A stretch of DNA of 64,000 nucleotides from Sphingomonadaceae bacterium. GTDB lineage: Bacteria; Pseudomonadota; Alphaproteobacteria; Sphingomonadales; Sphingomonadaceae. Both the position numbers and the translations under genes were made by a program. Shown piece by piece: positions 35,727-44,061 of the stretch (positions within the stretch are counted from its first letter, which is position 1; each line of letters starts with the position of its first letter). Below the pieces are notes generated by a model, which was given only the letters and a program-made list of their open reading frames with translations, did not search any database and had not been told where the DNA came from. The stretch is from the NCBI GenBank assembly GCA_024236195.1, contig JACKKZ010000004.1, positions 1 through 64,000 of the forward strand, given 5' to 3'.

Positions 35727-36851
35727 CTAATCCTCACCATGGCCGAGTGCCATATATTCCTCGCTCTGCATTTCCATCAACCGGCTGACAGTGCGGTCAA
35801 ATTCGAACGCGCCATCGCCTGACTGGTAGAGCTTGTCCGGCTCCGTCGCCGCCGTGGCGAAAAGCTTCACTTTCAATTCGTAGAGCGCATCGACCAGCTT
35901 GGTGAAGCGGATCGCTTCGTTGCGGTTTTCCGGGCCCATTTGGGGGATGCCGACCAGAATCACCGTGTGATAGGCGCGGGCGATAGCGAGGAAGTCCGAC
36001 GCGCCGCGATTTTCCAGGCACAGCCGCTTGAAGCTGAATACAGCGACGCCCTTCAGGCTCTTGGGCACATGCAGCAGGCGCCCGCCGCCAAGGTCCAGCT
36101 CTGCGCTGGGGACATGCTCGGCATCTTCGGGCTTGTAGTCGGTCAGGCGGAAGAAGGCTTCGCGCACTTGCGCTGTGGCGGCATCGCCCAGCGGCTGGTG
36201 CCAGCTGTCAATTCCGCCGAGCCGCTCCAGCCGGTAATCGACCGGGCCATTGAGCGTCAGCACGTCCAGCTCCTGCTCGATCAGGTCGATGAACGGCAGG
36301 AACAGCGAACGGTTGATCCCGTCCTTGTAGAGATCGCGCGGGGGGCGGTTGCTGGTGGTAACGACGACCACGCCTTCATCCCGGATCAGCGCGGTGAACA
36401 GGCGGGACATGATCGCCGCATCGGCGGTGTTGTTGACCACCATTTCGTCGAACGCGAGGCAGCGCAGCCCATGCGCGATTTTCGCCGCGACCGGCGCAAT
36501 CGGATCGCCGGCCTCGCGCTTGCGTTCTTCGCGCACCAGTGCGTCGACTTCGAGCATGAAGGCGTGGAAATGCACGCGGCGCTTTTGCGGGATCGCCAGC
36601 GCATCGTGGAACAAATCCATCAGCATCGACTTCCCGCGCCCGACACCGCCCCACATATAGAGCCCGCGCGGGGTGGGGGCCTTGCTGCCGCCTCCGAACA
36701 GCTTGCTGAGGAAGCCGGTGCTTTCCGCCGGGGTTGCTTCCAATTCGCGTTGCAACTGATCGAGCCGGTCCGCCGCAGCTGCCTGCTCCGCATCCGGCCG
36801 CAATTCGCCCGCAGCGACCAGCGCGTCGTAGCGGGTACGCACGCCGCTCAT
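35727..36851 (-). CDS. zapE: Cell division ATPase ZapE (AFG1 family)
   Basis: 374 residues. Walker A is YMWGGVGRGKSMLMDLF near residue 68, VHFHAFMLEVDALV follows, Walker B is LRCLAFDEMVVNN, and VVVTTSNRPPRDLYKDGINR is sensor-like. AFG1/ZapE proteins are cytoplasmic ATPases linked to Z-ring dynamics and protein quality control. It overlaps the upstream thioesterase stop by four bases (ATGA) and converges with the RpfF-like gene. Confidence 0.92.
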   Translation of the reverse strand: MSGVRTRYDALVAAGELRPDAEQAAAADRLDQLQRELEATPAESTGFLSKLFGGGSKAPTPRGLYMWGGVGRGKSMLMDLFHDALAIPQKRRVHFHAFMLEVDALVREERKREAGDPIAPVAAKIAHGLRCLAFDEMVVNNTADAAIMSRLFTALIRDEGVVVVTTSNRPPRDLYKDGINRSLFLPFIDLIEQELDVLTLNGPVDYRLERLGGIDSWHQPLGDAATAQVREAFFRLTDYKPEDAEHVPSAELDLGGGRLLHVPKSLKGVAVFSFKRLCLENRGASDFLAIARAYHTVILVGIPQMGPENRNEAIRFTKLVDALYELKVKLFATAATEPDKLYQSGDGAFEFDRTVSRLMEMQSEEYMALGHGED

Positions 36852-37318
36852 GCGCGGGCGATCTTGCGCAATATGCCGCTGAAACTGGCGACAATGTCCT
36901 CTTCCTGCACCACCGTGCCACGGACGAAGATCATCCGCCCGGTCTCGCGCACGACTTCTACCACTGCATCAAGCGGGCGAGTTGGATCGCCTGCACCGAC
37001 AAAGTGGCTGTTCAGCTCCACAGTCACCCCGAATTTCATGTCGCGCCCGGTGGCGACGGTCGATCCGGCGAAGAGCGCAATATCCATCAGCGACAGGATG
37101 ATCCCGCCATGCACATTATCGGCCAGATTGGTATGCAGCCGTGTCGGGAAGATGCGCACTCGCGCCTGGTCATCGCCTTCGGGCCGCACCAGCACTGTGC
37201 CAAGCACTCCGCCGTTGAAGCGGGTTTCATCGGCGATGCGCCATTCGTGCCAGCCCGGATGGTCCGGGTGGCTCTCGCGCAGATATTCGTTGAATTCCAG
37301 CTCGGGGCGCTCTGCCAC
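36848..37318 (-). CDS. PaaI-type hotdog thioesterase
   Basis: 156 residues with the hotdog core: NVHGGIILSLMDIALF contains the HGG active-site motif, and FGVTVELNSHFVGAGDPTR and ILRKIARA follow. It likely hydrolyses an acyl-CoA in the cytoplasm; chain length or aromatic specificity cannot be read. It starts three bases after sdhB and overlaps zapE, so sdhB-thioesterase-zapE are probably co-transcribed. Confidence 0.85.
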   Translation of the reverse strand: MAERPELEFNEYLRESHPDHPGWHEWRIADETRFNGGVLGTVLVRPEGDDQARVRIFPTRLHTNLADNVHGGIILSLMDIALFAGSTVATGRDMKFGVTVELNSHFVGAGDPTRPLDAVVEVVRETGRMIFVRGTVVQEEDIVASFSGILRKIARA

Positions 37319-37321
37319 CGG

Positions 37322-38104
37322 TCAGATGGCCCGTTCGGCGGTCATCTTCTTGATTTCGGCAATTGCCTTGGCGGGCGAGAGGCCCTTGGGGCAGACATTG
37401 GCGCAGTTCATGATCGTGTGGCAGCGATAGAGGCGGAAGGGATCTTCCAGCGCATCCAGCCGCTCACCTGTCATTTCATCGCGGCTGTCGGCCAGCCAAC
37501 GATAGGCCTGCAGCAGGATCGCCGGGCCAAGGAACTTGTCGCTGTTCCACCAGTAGGAGGGGCAGCTGGTAGAGCAGCAGGCGCACAGGATGCACTCATA
37601 GAGGCCATCCAGCTGTTCACGCTGCTGCGGGCTCTGCTTACGTTCCTTGCCGCTGGGCGTGGTGGTGACAGTCTGCAACCAGGGGCGGATCGAGGCATAT
37701 TGCGCGTAGAAGTGGGTGAAGTCCGGGACGAGGTCCTTGATCACATCCATATGCGGCAGCGGGGTGATGCGCACATCGCCCTTGAGGTCTTCGATCGAGG
37801 TGGTGCAGGCGAGCCCGTTCTGCCCGTTCATGTTCATTGCGCAGGAGCCGCAAATCCCCTCGCGGCAGGAGCGGCGGAACGTCAGCGTCGGGTCGATCTC
37901 GTTTTTGATCTTGATGATCGCATCGAGGACCATCGGGCCGCAATCGTCGAGGTCGATTTCGAACGTGTCGTAGCGCGGATTTTCGCCGCTGTCGGGATCG
38001 TAGCGATAGATCTTGAATTTCTTCACCTTGGCCGCGCCCTCCGCCTTGTGGACCTTGCCGTCCTTGCGGATCTTGGAATTCTTGGGGAGGGTGAAGGTAG
38101 CCAT
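37322..38104 (-). CDS. sdhB: Succinate dehydrogenase iron-sulfur subunit
   Basis: 260 residues. The [2Fe-2S] ligands are in [16 protein letters not shown]. The [4Fe-4S] and [3Fe-4S] ligands are in [16 protein letters not shown] and [17 protein letters not shown]. It links the flavoprotein to the membrane quinone site of complex II. ATG 38104 starts the usual N-terminus; an upstream TTG-type start is less likely. No sdhA/C/D gene lies next to it: upstream is a divergent SDR, downstream a thioesterase. Confidence 0.95.
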   Translation of the reverse strand: MATFTLPKNSKIRKDGKVHKAEGAAKVKKFKIYRYDPDSGENPRYDTFEIDLDDCGPMVLDAIIKIKNEIDPTLTFRRSCREGICGSCAMNMNGQNGLACTTSIEDLKGDVRITPLPHMDVIKDLVPDFTHFYAQYASIRPWLQTVTTTPSGKERKQSPQQREQLDGLYECILCACCSTSCPSYWWNSDKFLGPAILLQAYRWLADSRDEMTGERLDALEDPFRLYRCHTIMNCANVCPKGLSPAKAIAEIKKMTAERAI

Positions 38105-38299
38105 GGCCAATCCGTCCTGTTGCTTTGCCCCGCCTATTAGCAATTACGCCCGCCTTGGCAAGCACCGCATGGGGCGAATTGCCGGGATAGGTGGAACACA
38201 TGGAACACAGTCTATAGCAAGAAAACATGACCACCTGCCGCCGGTTCCAAACCGGAATGCAATTCGGAACCGTGCAACCATTCCGAGCGTCTAGCGGGC

Positions 38300-39031
38300 A
38301 TGAGTGATGTAGGACAGCAGCATGGAACAGCCGCCATATTCGGTGCCAGCGGCGGAATCGGCGCGGCGCTGGCGCGCGCATTGGCAGCGCGCGGTATGGC
38401 GGTTCATGCCGGATCGCGCAGTGGAGTAGTGCCGGAAGGGGCGGGGATCATGCCGTTCCGCTTTGATCTGACCAGCGAATCCAGCATTTCCCAAGCGGCG
38501 CAAGCGCTGCGGGAAATGCCGCCTGGCCTGGTGATCGTGGCCAGCGGTGTGTTGACGCTCGACAATGGCACAGGCCCGGAAAAGAGCCTGCGGACGCTGG
38601 ATGGCGCGGCGATGGAAGAGGTGTTTCGCCTCAACACCATCGGCCCGGCACTGGTGGCCAAGCATGTGCTGCCGATCATGCCCAAAAAGGGCAGGGCGGT
38701 CTTCGCGGCGCTCTCTGCGCGGGTTGGCTCGATTGGCGATAACCGGCTGGGCGGCTGGCACAGCTACCGCGCGAGCAAGGCCGCGCTCAACATGCTGCTG
38801 AAGAATTTCGCCATCGAAATGGCGCGTCGTAACGAGCACTTCATCGTCGCCGGCCTGCATCCCGGCACGGTGGATACAGCGCTGTCGGAACCATTCCAGT
38901 CAAACCTGCCAGATGGGCAACTGACCGCACCGGACGAAGCCGCGCGCAATTTGCTGGCGGTGCTGGATGGGCTGACGCCGAATGACAGCGGGGAGGTGTT
39001 CGACTGGAAAGGGGAGCGGATACCCGAATAA
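38300..39031 (+). CDS. SDR family oxidoreductase (C-factor-like)
   Basis: 243 residues. The nucleotide-binding motif is IFGASGGIGAALARAL and the catalytic motif SYRASKAALNMLLK; LHPGTVDTALSEPF resembles the C-factor (CsgA-like) SDR subgroup. Cytoplasmic NAD(P)-dependent oxidoreductase of unknown substrate. It is divergent from sdhB across a 195 base gap in which I see no clear promoter consensus, though two GGAACACA-type repeats lie at about 38191 and 38200. Confidence 0.82.
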   Translation: MSDVGQQHGTAAIFGASGGIGAALARALAARGMAVHAGSRSGVVPEGAGIMPFRFDLTSESSISQAAQALREMPPGLVIVASGVLTLDNGTGPEKSLRTLDGAAMEEVFRLNTIGPALVAKHVLPIMPKKGRAVFAALSARVGSIGDNRLGGWHSYRASKAALNMLLKNFAIEMARRNEHFIVAGLHPGTVDTALSEPFQSNLPDGQLTAPDEAARNLLAVLDGLTPNDSGEVFDWKGERIPE

Positions 39032-39036
39032 GCGGG

Positions 39037-39333
39037 TCAGAATATCCCTACAGCGAGCTCCGCCCAGACCAGCAGGAAGATCGCAAGCAGGGCCAACCCC
39101 GCCAAGCCAAAGGCACGCTTGCCGGGAAGGAATCTTGCAGCCAGCTCCACCCCGCCGCACAGCATGGCGAGCATCCCGCCCATGACGATGAAATCGCCGG
39201 GCCCCCAATTTACTTCCGGGGTAAACTGCATGGCGATAGCGGGCAGGGCGAGCAGGCCTGCTGCGGCGCTCCACATGGCAAACCGCCAAGGGCCGGACAG
39301 CCCGGTTTTAGCCTTCACTGCCAAACTGCCCAC
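39037..39333 (-). CDS. Small membrane protein, three predicted TM segments
   Basis: 98 residues with hydrophobic segments at about 20-37 (MWSAAAGLLALPAIAMQF), 48-63 (FIVMGGMLAMLCGGVE) and 76-96 (LAGLALLAIFLLVWAELAVG). No family recognised. It is convergent with the SDR (six base gap). The C-terminal motif WAELAVGIF is common in small sphingomonad inner-membrane proteins, but I cannot assign a function. Confidence 0.65.
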   Translation of the reverse strand: MGSLAVKAKTGLSGPWRFAMWSAAAGLLALPAIAMQFTPEVNWGPGDFIVMGGMLAMLCGGVELAARFLPGKRAFGLAGLALLAIFLLVWAELAVGIF

Positions 39334-39354
39334 CCCATTACTCCGTCATAGTGT

Positions 39355-40134
39355 TCAGCGTGCCGTGAACCCGCCATCTACGGTCACTTCCGAACCGGTC
39401 ATATAGCGCGAGGCGTCACTGGCAAGGAAGACAATCGCCCCGGCAAGGTCGTCCGGATTGCCGATCCGCCCCAGCGGGACCTGCCCCACCGTGCGGGCCA
39501 TATAGGGATCCCCGATTTCCTTCGGAGTTTCCGCCACGCCCTGTTCGACCATCGGCGTATGGACGAATCCCGGATGGACCGAATTGACGCGCACATTGTT
39601 CTGCATTTCGCCGCACATCAACGCCACGCTCTTGGTCAGCGAGCGGACGCCGCCCTTGGATGCCGAATAGGCGCATACCAGCCAGTCCGATACCTGGCCA
39701 AATATCGACGAGATATTGATCACCGATCCGCCACCGCTTTCCGCCATCAGCGGCACACAGGTGCGGCAGCCAAGGAACACGCCGGTCAGGTTGATGGCGA
39801 TGGTGCGGTTCCAATCCTCCAGCGTCGTGCTGAGAAAGGTTCCGGCACCCCCGACACCCGCATTGTTGAGCAGCACATCCAGCTGACCATAGCGCGCCTT
39901 GATCGCGTCAACGGCATCGGCCCAGTCAGATTCCGAACTGACGTCCAGCCCCTGAAAGGTCACGGCGTGGCCTTGCGCAGTGAGGGCGTCCGTAGCTGCG
40001 CGACCCTCTGCTTCCAGCACATCGGCCATTACCACCTGTGCACCAGCCTCAGCCAGCGCGGTACAAAAGGCGAGCCCCAATCCGCGCGCGCCGCCAGTGA
40101 CGAGCGCGACCTTCCCATTCAGCGAGAAATCCAT
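39355..40134 (-). CDS. SDR family oxidoreductase
   Basis: 259 residues. The cofactor motif is VTGGARGLGLAFCTAL and an aspartate at the end of strand 2 (VVMADV) suggests NAD preference. NNAGVGG and the catalytic YSASKGGVRSLTKS follow. The C-terminus SRYMTGSEVTVDGGFTAR is typical of 3-hydroxyacyl or cyclic-alcohol dehydrogenases. It lies 27 bases downstream of a second SDR in the cupin-SDR-SDR operon facing the AraC regulator. Confidence 0.87.
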   Translation of the reverse strand: MDFSLNGKVALVTGGARGLGLAFCTALAEAGAQVVMADVLEAEGRAATDALTAQGHAVTFQGLDVSSESDWADAVDAIKARYGQLDVLLNNAGVGGAGTFLSTTLEDWNRTIAINLTGVFLGCRTCVPLMAESGGGSVINISSIFGQVSDWLVCAYSASKGGVRSLTKSVALMCGEMQNNVRVNSVHPGFVHTPMVEQGVAETPKEIGDPYMARTVGQVPLGRIGNPDDLAGAIVFLASDASRYMTGSEVTVDGGFTAR

Positions 40135-40161
40135 TGTCTTATCCTCTCCCAGGAAACTGTT

Positions 40162-40959
40162 TTATCCCAGCGCCATCCCGCCATCGACGGGCAGGCCCAC
40201 ACCAGTGATGAAATCGGCATAGTCAGAGCAGAGATAGGCCGCTGCCTTCGCAACGTCTTCCGGGCTGCCGAGGCGGCGCAGCGGGGTCTTGCTTAGCACG
40301 AATTCGCCCACTGCCTGTGCATCAGGGAACACGCCCATTGCGATCAGGTCATCCTGCAGTTTTTGCTGCATGTCTGTGGCAATGATGCCGGGATAGAGGC
40401 AGTTGATCCTCAACCCGGTTTCCAGCGCACCGGCTTCCACTGCAGCCACCTTGGTCAGCCTTTCGACTGCGGATTTGGTCGCGCCATAGGGGCCGAAACC
40501 CGGAGATGCGATCAGTGCGGACATGGAGGAGAGGTTGAGCACTGCCCCACCTTTTCCGCCAGCCGCCTTGCCCATAACCGCGAAGGCCTTTTTTACACCG
40601 ATGGCCGTGCCGATCACATTCACGTCGAACAGGCGGCGCAAATCCTCCACATCGGCATGGGCGATGAAGCTGGTCACTTCGATTCCGGCATTGTTGACGA
40701 GGATATCGGGCGTGCCGAATGTCTCCGCACAGGCGGCGAAGGCTGCGTCCCAGTCTTCCTCACTGCGAACATCCTGCCGCAGGAAGGCAGCCGCATTGCC
40801 GATCTCGAGGCACAGCGCCTCCCCCTCTGCGGTGAGGATGTCGGTCACGAACACGTTGGCTCCGCACTCCGCAAAATGGCGGGCAATGGTGCCGCCAATC
40901 CCGCGCGCGCCGCCGGTGATGATGGCCGTGCGTCCGGCCAGTGAGACGGTCGGCAGCAT
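40162..40959 (-). CDS. SDR family oxidoreductase
   Basis: 265 residues. IITGGARGIGGTIARHF is the cofactor loop, VFVTDI its acidic NAD-selecting end, and NNAGIEV and the catalytic YGATKSAVERLTK follow. Its ATG overlaps the cupin stop by one base, so translation is coupled. The pair of SDRs with a cupin suggests stepwise oxidation of one alcohol/ketone substrate; its identity is not shown. Confidence 0.87.
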   Translation of the reverse strand: MLPTVSLAGRTAIITGGARGIGGTIARHFAECGANVFVTDILTAEGEALCLEIGNAAAFLRQDVRSEEDWDAAFAACAETFGTPDILVNNAGIEVTSFIAHADVEDLRRLFDVNVIGTAIGVKKAFAVMGKAAGGKGGAVLNLSSMSALIASPGFGPYGATKSAVERLTKVAAVEAGALETGLRINCLYPGIIATDMQQKLQDDLIAMGVFPDAQAVGEFVLSKTPLRRLGSPEDVAKAAAYLCSDYADFITGVGLPVDGGMALG

Positions 40960-41453
40960 CAGGCGGTGAACCCGGCCGGAGCGCCCGGGCGGATGTAGCG
41001 CGGGGTGGGTTGCCCTGCGGCCTTGGCAGCGGCGAGCACTGCTTCCTCGATCCAGCCGGCATCCATGATGTTCATGAAGCTGCCGTCTTCCGCGAAGTTC
41101 ACATTTGCGCCGTTGACGACCATGAAGCCTTCGGTGCCCTCATCGCTCTTGAACGTGTGGATCGAGCCGCCCGGTTCGTAGAGATAGCTGCCTTCGGTCT
41201 GCACATCTTCGGGATATTCTACGTAGGCCCAGGAACCCGCAGTGGTGAAGAAATGCACTGTGCCGGTGTGAAAATGCTTGGGCAACATCGTGCCCGGATC
41301 AAACCGCGCATAGAGCACCCACAGCCCGTTTTCCGGATCAAGGAAACAGGGGGTCACATGCACGCCGGGCAGCGCATTTTTCACTTCGCCTTCCTTGTGG
41401 CGATTGATCGTCAGCAGGCGGTCCTGATGGTGGATGGTAAGAGTCGAAGTCAT
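40959..41453 (-). CDS. Cupin protein (2,4'-dihydroxyacetophenone dioxygenase-like)
   Basis: 164 residues with a single cupin barrel. The metal-binding motif reads FDPGTMLPKHFHTGTVHFFT and the second motif YEPGGSIHTFKSDEG. The overall layout resembles the ChrR-like/dihydroxyacetophenone dioxygenase cupins that cleave C-C bonds next to a ketone. GGAGAGG lies before ATG 41453, which fixes the start. First gene of the operon read away from the AraC regulator. Confidence 0.72.
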   Translation of the reverse strand: MTSTLTIHHQDRLLTINRHKEGEVKNALPGVHVTPCFLDPENGLWVLYARFDPGTMLPKHFHTGTVHFFTTAGSWAYVEYPEDVQTEGSYLYEPGGSIHTFKSDEGTEGFMVVNGANVNFAEDGSFMNIMDAGWIEEAVLAAAKAAGQPTPRYIRPGAPAGFTA

Positions 41454-41513
41454 GGCATCCTCTCCAATGATGTTTTTCTGGATCAAGGAATGCCGCAATC
41501 CTCCGCCTGAATA

Positions 41514-41550
41514 TTGTCTTGGCACGACAATTTATTGGCTTTGAACGACA
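41514..41550. promoter_or_regulatory. Candidate AraC-type operator in divergent region
   Basis: ACGACA occurs at 41524-41529 and again at 41545-41550, exactly 21 bases (two helical turns) apart. TTGGC precedes each copy. The first copy also forms an inverted repeat TTGTC-N7-GACAA (41514-41530). Direct repeats one 21 bp step apart are the usual target of AraC/XylS regulators, and the site ends 21 bases before the regulator's ATG. Confidence 0.45.
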
Positions 41551-41570
41551 GCTCCCGCTAAGCATGGCCT

Positions 41571-42581
41571 ATGAAGGATGTTGTCAGGGCCGCAGGCATT
41601 GTCGGGTTCCGCCGTCTCGTAGCCGATCTGGGCGGCGATGCGCGGGCGATCCTGGCGCGGGTCGGGCTGGAGGAAGCACTGCTGGCCGATCCTGATCGCT
41701 ATATTCCCTATCCCAATGTCCTGCTTGCTTTCGAGGAAGCAGCGCGCTCGCTGGAGGTGAGCGATTTCGGGATGCGGCTTGCCGCACGGCAGGACATGAC
41801 CTTCCTCGGGCCGCTGTCACTCGCCATCCAGTCCGCCCGCAGCGTGCGGGACGGGCTGGACGTGGCCGCGCGCAACATTCATTTCCACACGCCCTCCATG
41901 CTTATCGAGAGCCTCGAAACGGCGGTTCCGGATATGGAATTCTACCGCCTGAGTTTCCTTGTCAGGGATTTGCCGCCGATCCCGCAGGCGACGGAACATG
42001 CCGTGGCGCATCTGAGCAAGGTGGTGCGGGTGTTGTCGGATGACCGCATCCATCCGTCAGAGATTTGGTTCAGACACGAGCGGATAGCGGAAGAGGAGGC
42101 CTATGCCCGTCACTTCGGGATGGTCCCGAAATTTGGCGCAAAGATGGACGGGGTGGTCCTGCGCTCGGCAGAGATAAGGTGTGGCTTGCCCGGCACCAAC
42201 CAGCAGATGCAAGCTTTTGTCGAGCGTTTCCTGATCGGCGCAGCGCCTTCGCCAGACCTGTCCTTTCCTGAACAGGTGCGCGAAGTCCTTAAGAGCCTGG
42301 TCCGGGTGCAGCAGCCGAATTTGCAGGATGTCGCGCGCGTGCTGCGCCTCCATCCGCGCACACTCCAGCGGCGGCTGAATGATGCCGATATGCGGTTCGA
42401 AATAATCCAGGATGAAGTGCGCCGCGAACTGGTCGAAACACTGCTCAGCCAGCCCGCTGTCCCGCTGGCGCTGGTGGCGCAGACGGCGGGCTTTTCCGAC
42501 CAGCCCGCGCTCAACCGCGCGTGTCGCCGCTGGTTCGGCGTCACCCCCCGCGCAAAGCGCCAGGGTCTGACCCTAGCCTAG
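41571..42581 (+). CDS. AraC family regulator (arabinose-binding-like N-domain)
   Basis: 336 residues. The N-terminal ~220 resemble the OruR/ArgR-type sensor domain (YIPYPNVLLAFEEAARSLEV, DFGMRLAARQDMTFLGPLSL). The C-terminal two-helix-turn-helix domain has LQDVARVLRLHPRTLQRRLN and PLALVAQTAGFSDQPALNRA. It likely senses a small catabolite and controls the divergent cupin-SDR-SDR operon, and probably itself. Confidence 0.9.
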   Translation: MKDVVRAAGIVGFRRLVADLGGDARAILARVGLEEALLADPDRYIPYPNVLLAFEEAARSLEVSDFGMRLAARQDMTFLGPLSLAIQSARSVRDGLDVAARNIHFHTPSMLIESLETAVPDMEFYRLSFLVRDLPPIPQATEHAVAHLSKVVRVLSDDRIHPSEIWFRHERIAEEEAYARHFGMVPKFGAKMDGVVLRSAEIRCGLPGTNQQMQAFVERFLIGAAPSPDLSFPEQVREVLKSLVRVQQPNLQDVARVLRLHPRTLQRRLNDADMRFEIIQDEVRRELVETLLSQPAVPLALVAQTAGFSDQPALNRACRRWFGVTPRAKRQGLTLA

Positions 42582-44009
42582 CTGGTCAAACAGCCCCTGC
42601 GCGAAGTCCGTCAGCGTATCGTCGCGGGCGCCCATGATGACGATCCGGTCGCCGGGGCGGGCGAGTTCGACCATTTTCGCGCCGCAATCCTCGCGGGCGG
42701 GGATATGGTGGAGGTCGAGCGGTTTGTCGCCTGCCGCCTCGCGCACCATGGCGATGATCCGTTTGCTACCTTCGCTGCGGTCGACCGTCCCGCCGAAATA
42801 GACTGGGTCGCACAGGATCAGCACATCATCCGCCGCCAGTTCGCGGGCGAAGGTCTCGGCCAGTTCATGCCCCATCTGGCGCAGCGGGCCATAGCCATGC
42901 GGCTGGAAGAAGGCGATCACGCGGCCGGGATGGGCGCGCATCGCGCGCAAGGTTGCAGCGCATTTTTTGGGATTATGACCGAAATCGTCAATGACGGTGA
43001 TATTATTGCCGGTCGTCCCGACAATGTCGAACCGCCGCGCCATGCCCTTGAAGCTGCGCAGGGCCTGAACGGCATCTTCCACCGGCACACCGGCTGCATT
43101 GGCCCCCGCGATGGCGGCCAGCGCATTGGAGAGGTTGTGCCGCCCCGGCATGGCAAGGTGCAGCGGGCAGGCGGTCTTGTCGCGCTTGTCGATCACCACG
43201 GCAGAGATCGACACCGGGTCTTCAACGATGGAGCCAGCCTCTACCTTGATCAGCGCTTCGCGGCTGTCGATGGCAAAGGGAAGGACGCCATCCAGCCCGT
43301 CCGCGAGATAATAGCTTTCATCATCGTCGAAATTGACCGCTGTCCGGGCAGAGGCCTTCAGGAAATTGCGGAACAAGGCGCGCAGTTCCTCGATACTCTT
43401 GTGGTCGAGGCTGACGTTGAGCAGCACACCGACCTTGGGCCGGTAGAGCGCAATCGAGCCGTCGCTTTCATCCACTTCGCTGACGAAGGGCTGGCCGCTG
43501 CCCACCACGGCGCTGGCGAAGGGTGCCTCTGTGCTGCGGAAATTCTTCATCACCGCGCCGTTCATGATCGTCGGGTCGGCACCGATATCTGCGAGGATCC
43601 AGCCCAGCATGCCGGTGACGGTGCTCTTGCCGCTGGTACCGCCCACCGCGATGCCAAAGGGGGAAGAGTTGAACAATTCGGACAACAGCTCGGCGCGCGT
43701 CATGCGCGAGCAGCCCAGTTCCCGTGCCCGCACCATTTCCGGCACCGTGTCTTCCACCGCCGCGCTGGCGATCAGCACTTGTTCCGCCGAAGTGATCCCG
43801 CTGCCGTCCTGCGGGTAGAGATCGAAGCCCTCGCGCTCCAGCCAGGCGAACTTCTCCGGTGTGCGGCCCTGGTCACAGCTGCGGTCAGACCCTGCGACCT
43901 GTGCACCACGTCCTTTGAGAATCTGCGCGAGCGGCAGCATGCCCGAGCCGCCAATGCCGCAAAAGAACCAGGGGTGGGAAGTCAGGTCAGCCTTGTGGGA
44001 ATCGTCCAT
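42573..44009 (-). CDS. Mur ligase family protein (MurC/Mpl-like)
   Basis: 478 residues with the three Mur-ligase domains. The N-terminal UDP-binding fold reads FFCGIGGSGMLPLAQILKGR, the ATP loop is VGGTSGKSTVTGMLG near residue 118, and VIDDFGHNPKKCAATLRAM begins the C-terminal domain. It is outside any division/cell-wall cluster and is divergent from an LD-carboxypeptidase gene. This favours a recycling ligase, like Mpl joining free peptide to UDP-MurNAc, over essential MurC; substrate is inferred only from context. Its 3' end overlaps the 3' end of the AraC gene by nine bases. Confidence 0.82.
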   Translation of the reverse strand: MDDSHKADLTSHPWFFCGIGGSGMLPLAQILKGRGAQVAGSDRSCDQGRTPEKFAWLEREGFDLYPQDGSGITSAEQVLIASAAVEDTVPEMVRARELGCSRMTRAELLSELFNSSPFGIAVGGTSGKSTVTGMLGWILADIGADPTIMNGAVMKNFRSTEAPFASAVVGSGQPFVSEVDESDGSIALYRPKVGVLLNVSLDHKSIEELRALFRNFLKASARTAVNFDDDESYYLADGLDGVLPFAIDSREALIKVEAGSIVEDPVSISAVVIDKRDKTACPLHLAMPGRHNLSNALAAIAGANAAGVPVEDAVQALRSFKGMARRFDIVGTTGNNITVIDDFGHNPKKCAATLRAMRAHPGRVIAFFQPHGYGPLRQMGHELAETFARELAADDVLILCDPVYFGGTVDRSEGSKRIIAMVREAAGDKPLDLHHIPAREDCGAKMVELARPGDRIVIMGARDDTLTDFAQGLFDQLG

Positions 44010-44061
44010 GCACCTTGGCTATGCAGTTGTTTCGCGCAAAACAAGCTGGCACCAAGGGGAT

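Noticed and set aside
35940..37430. 496-codon plus-strand frame
   Set aside because: It is antisense to zapE, the thioesterase and the end of sdhB, all of which show clear family signatures.
42573..44009. Assignment as essential MurC
   Set aside because: It is far from the usual division/cell-wall cluster and is paired with a recycling carboxypeptidase. The N-terminal motif fits the Mur ligase superfamily but does not prove MurC.
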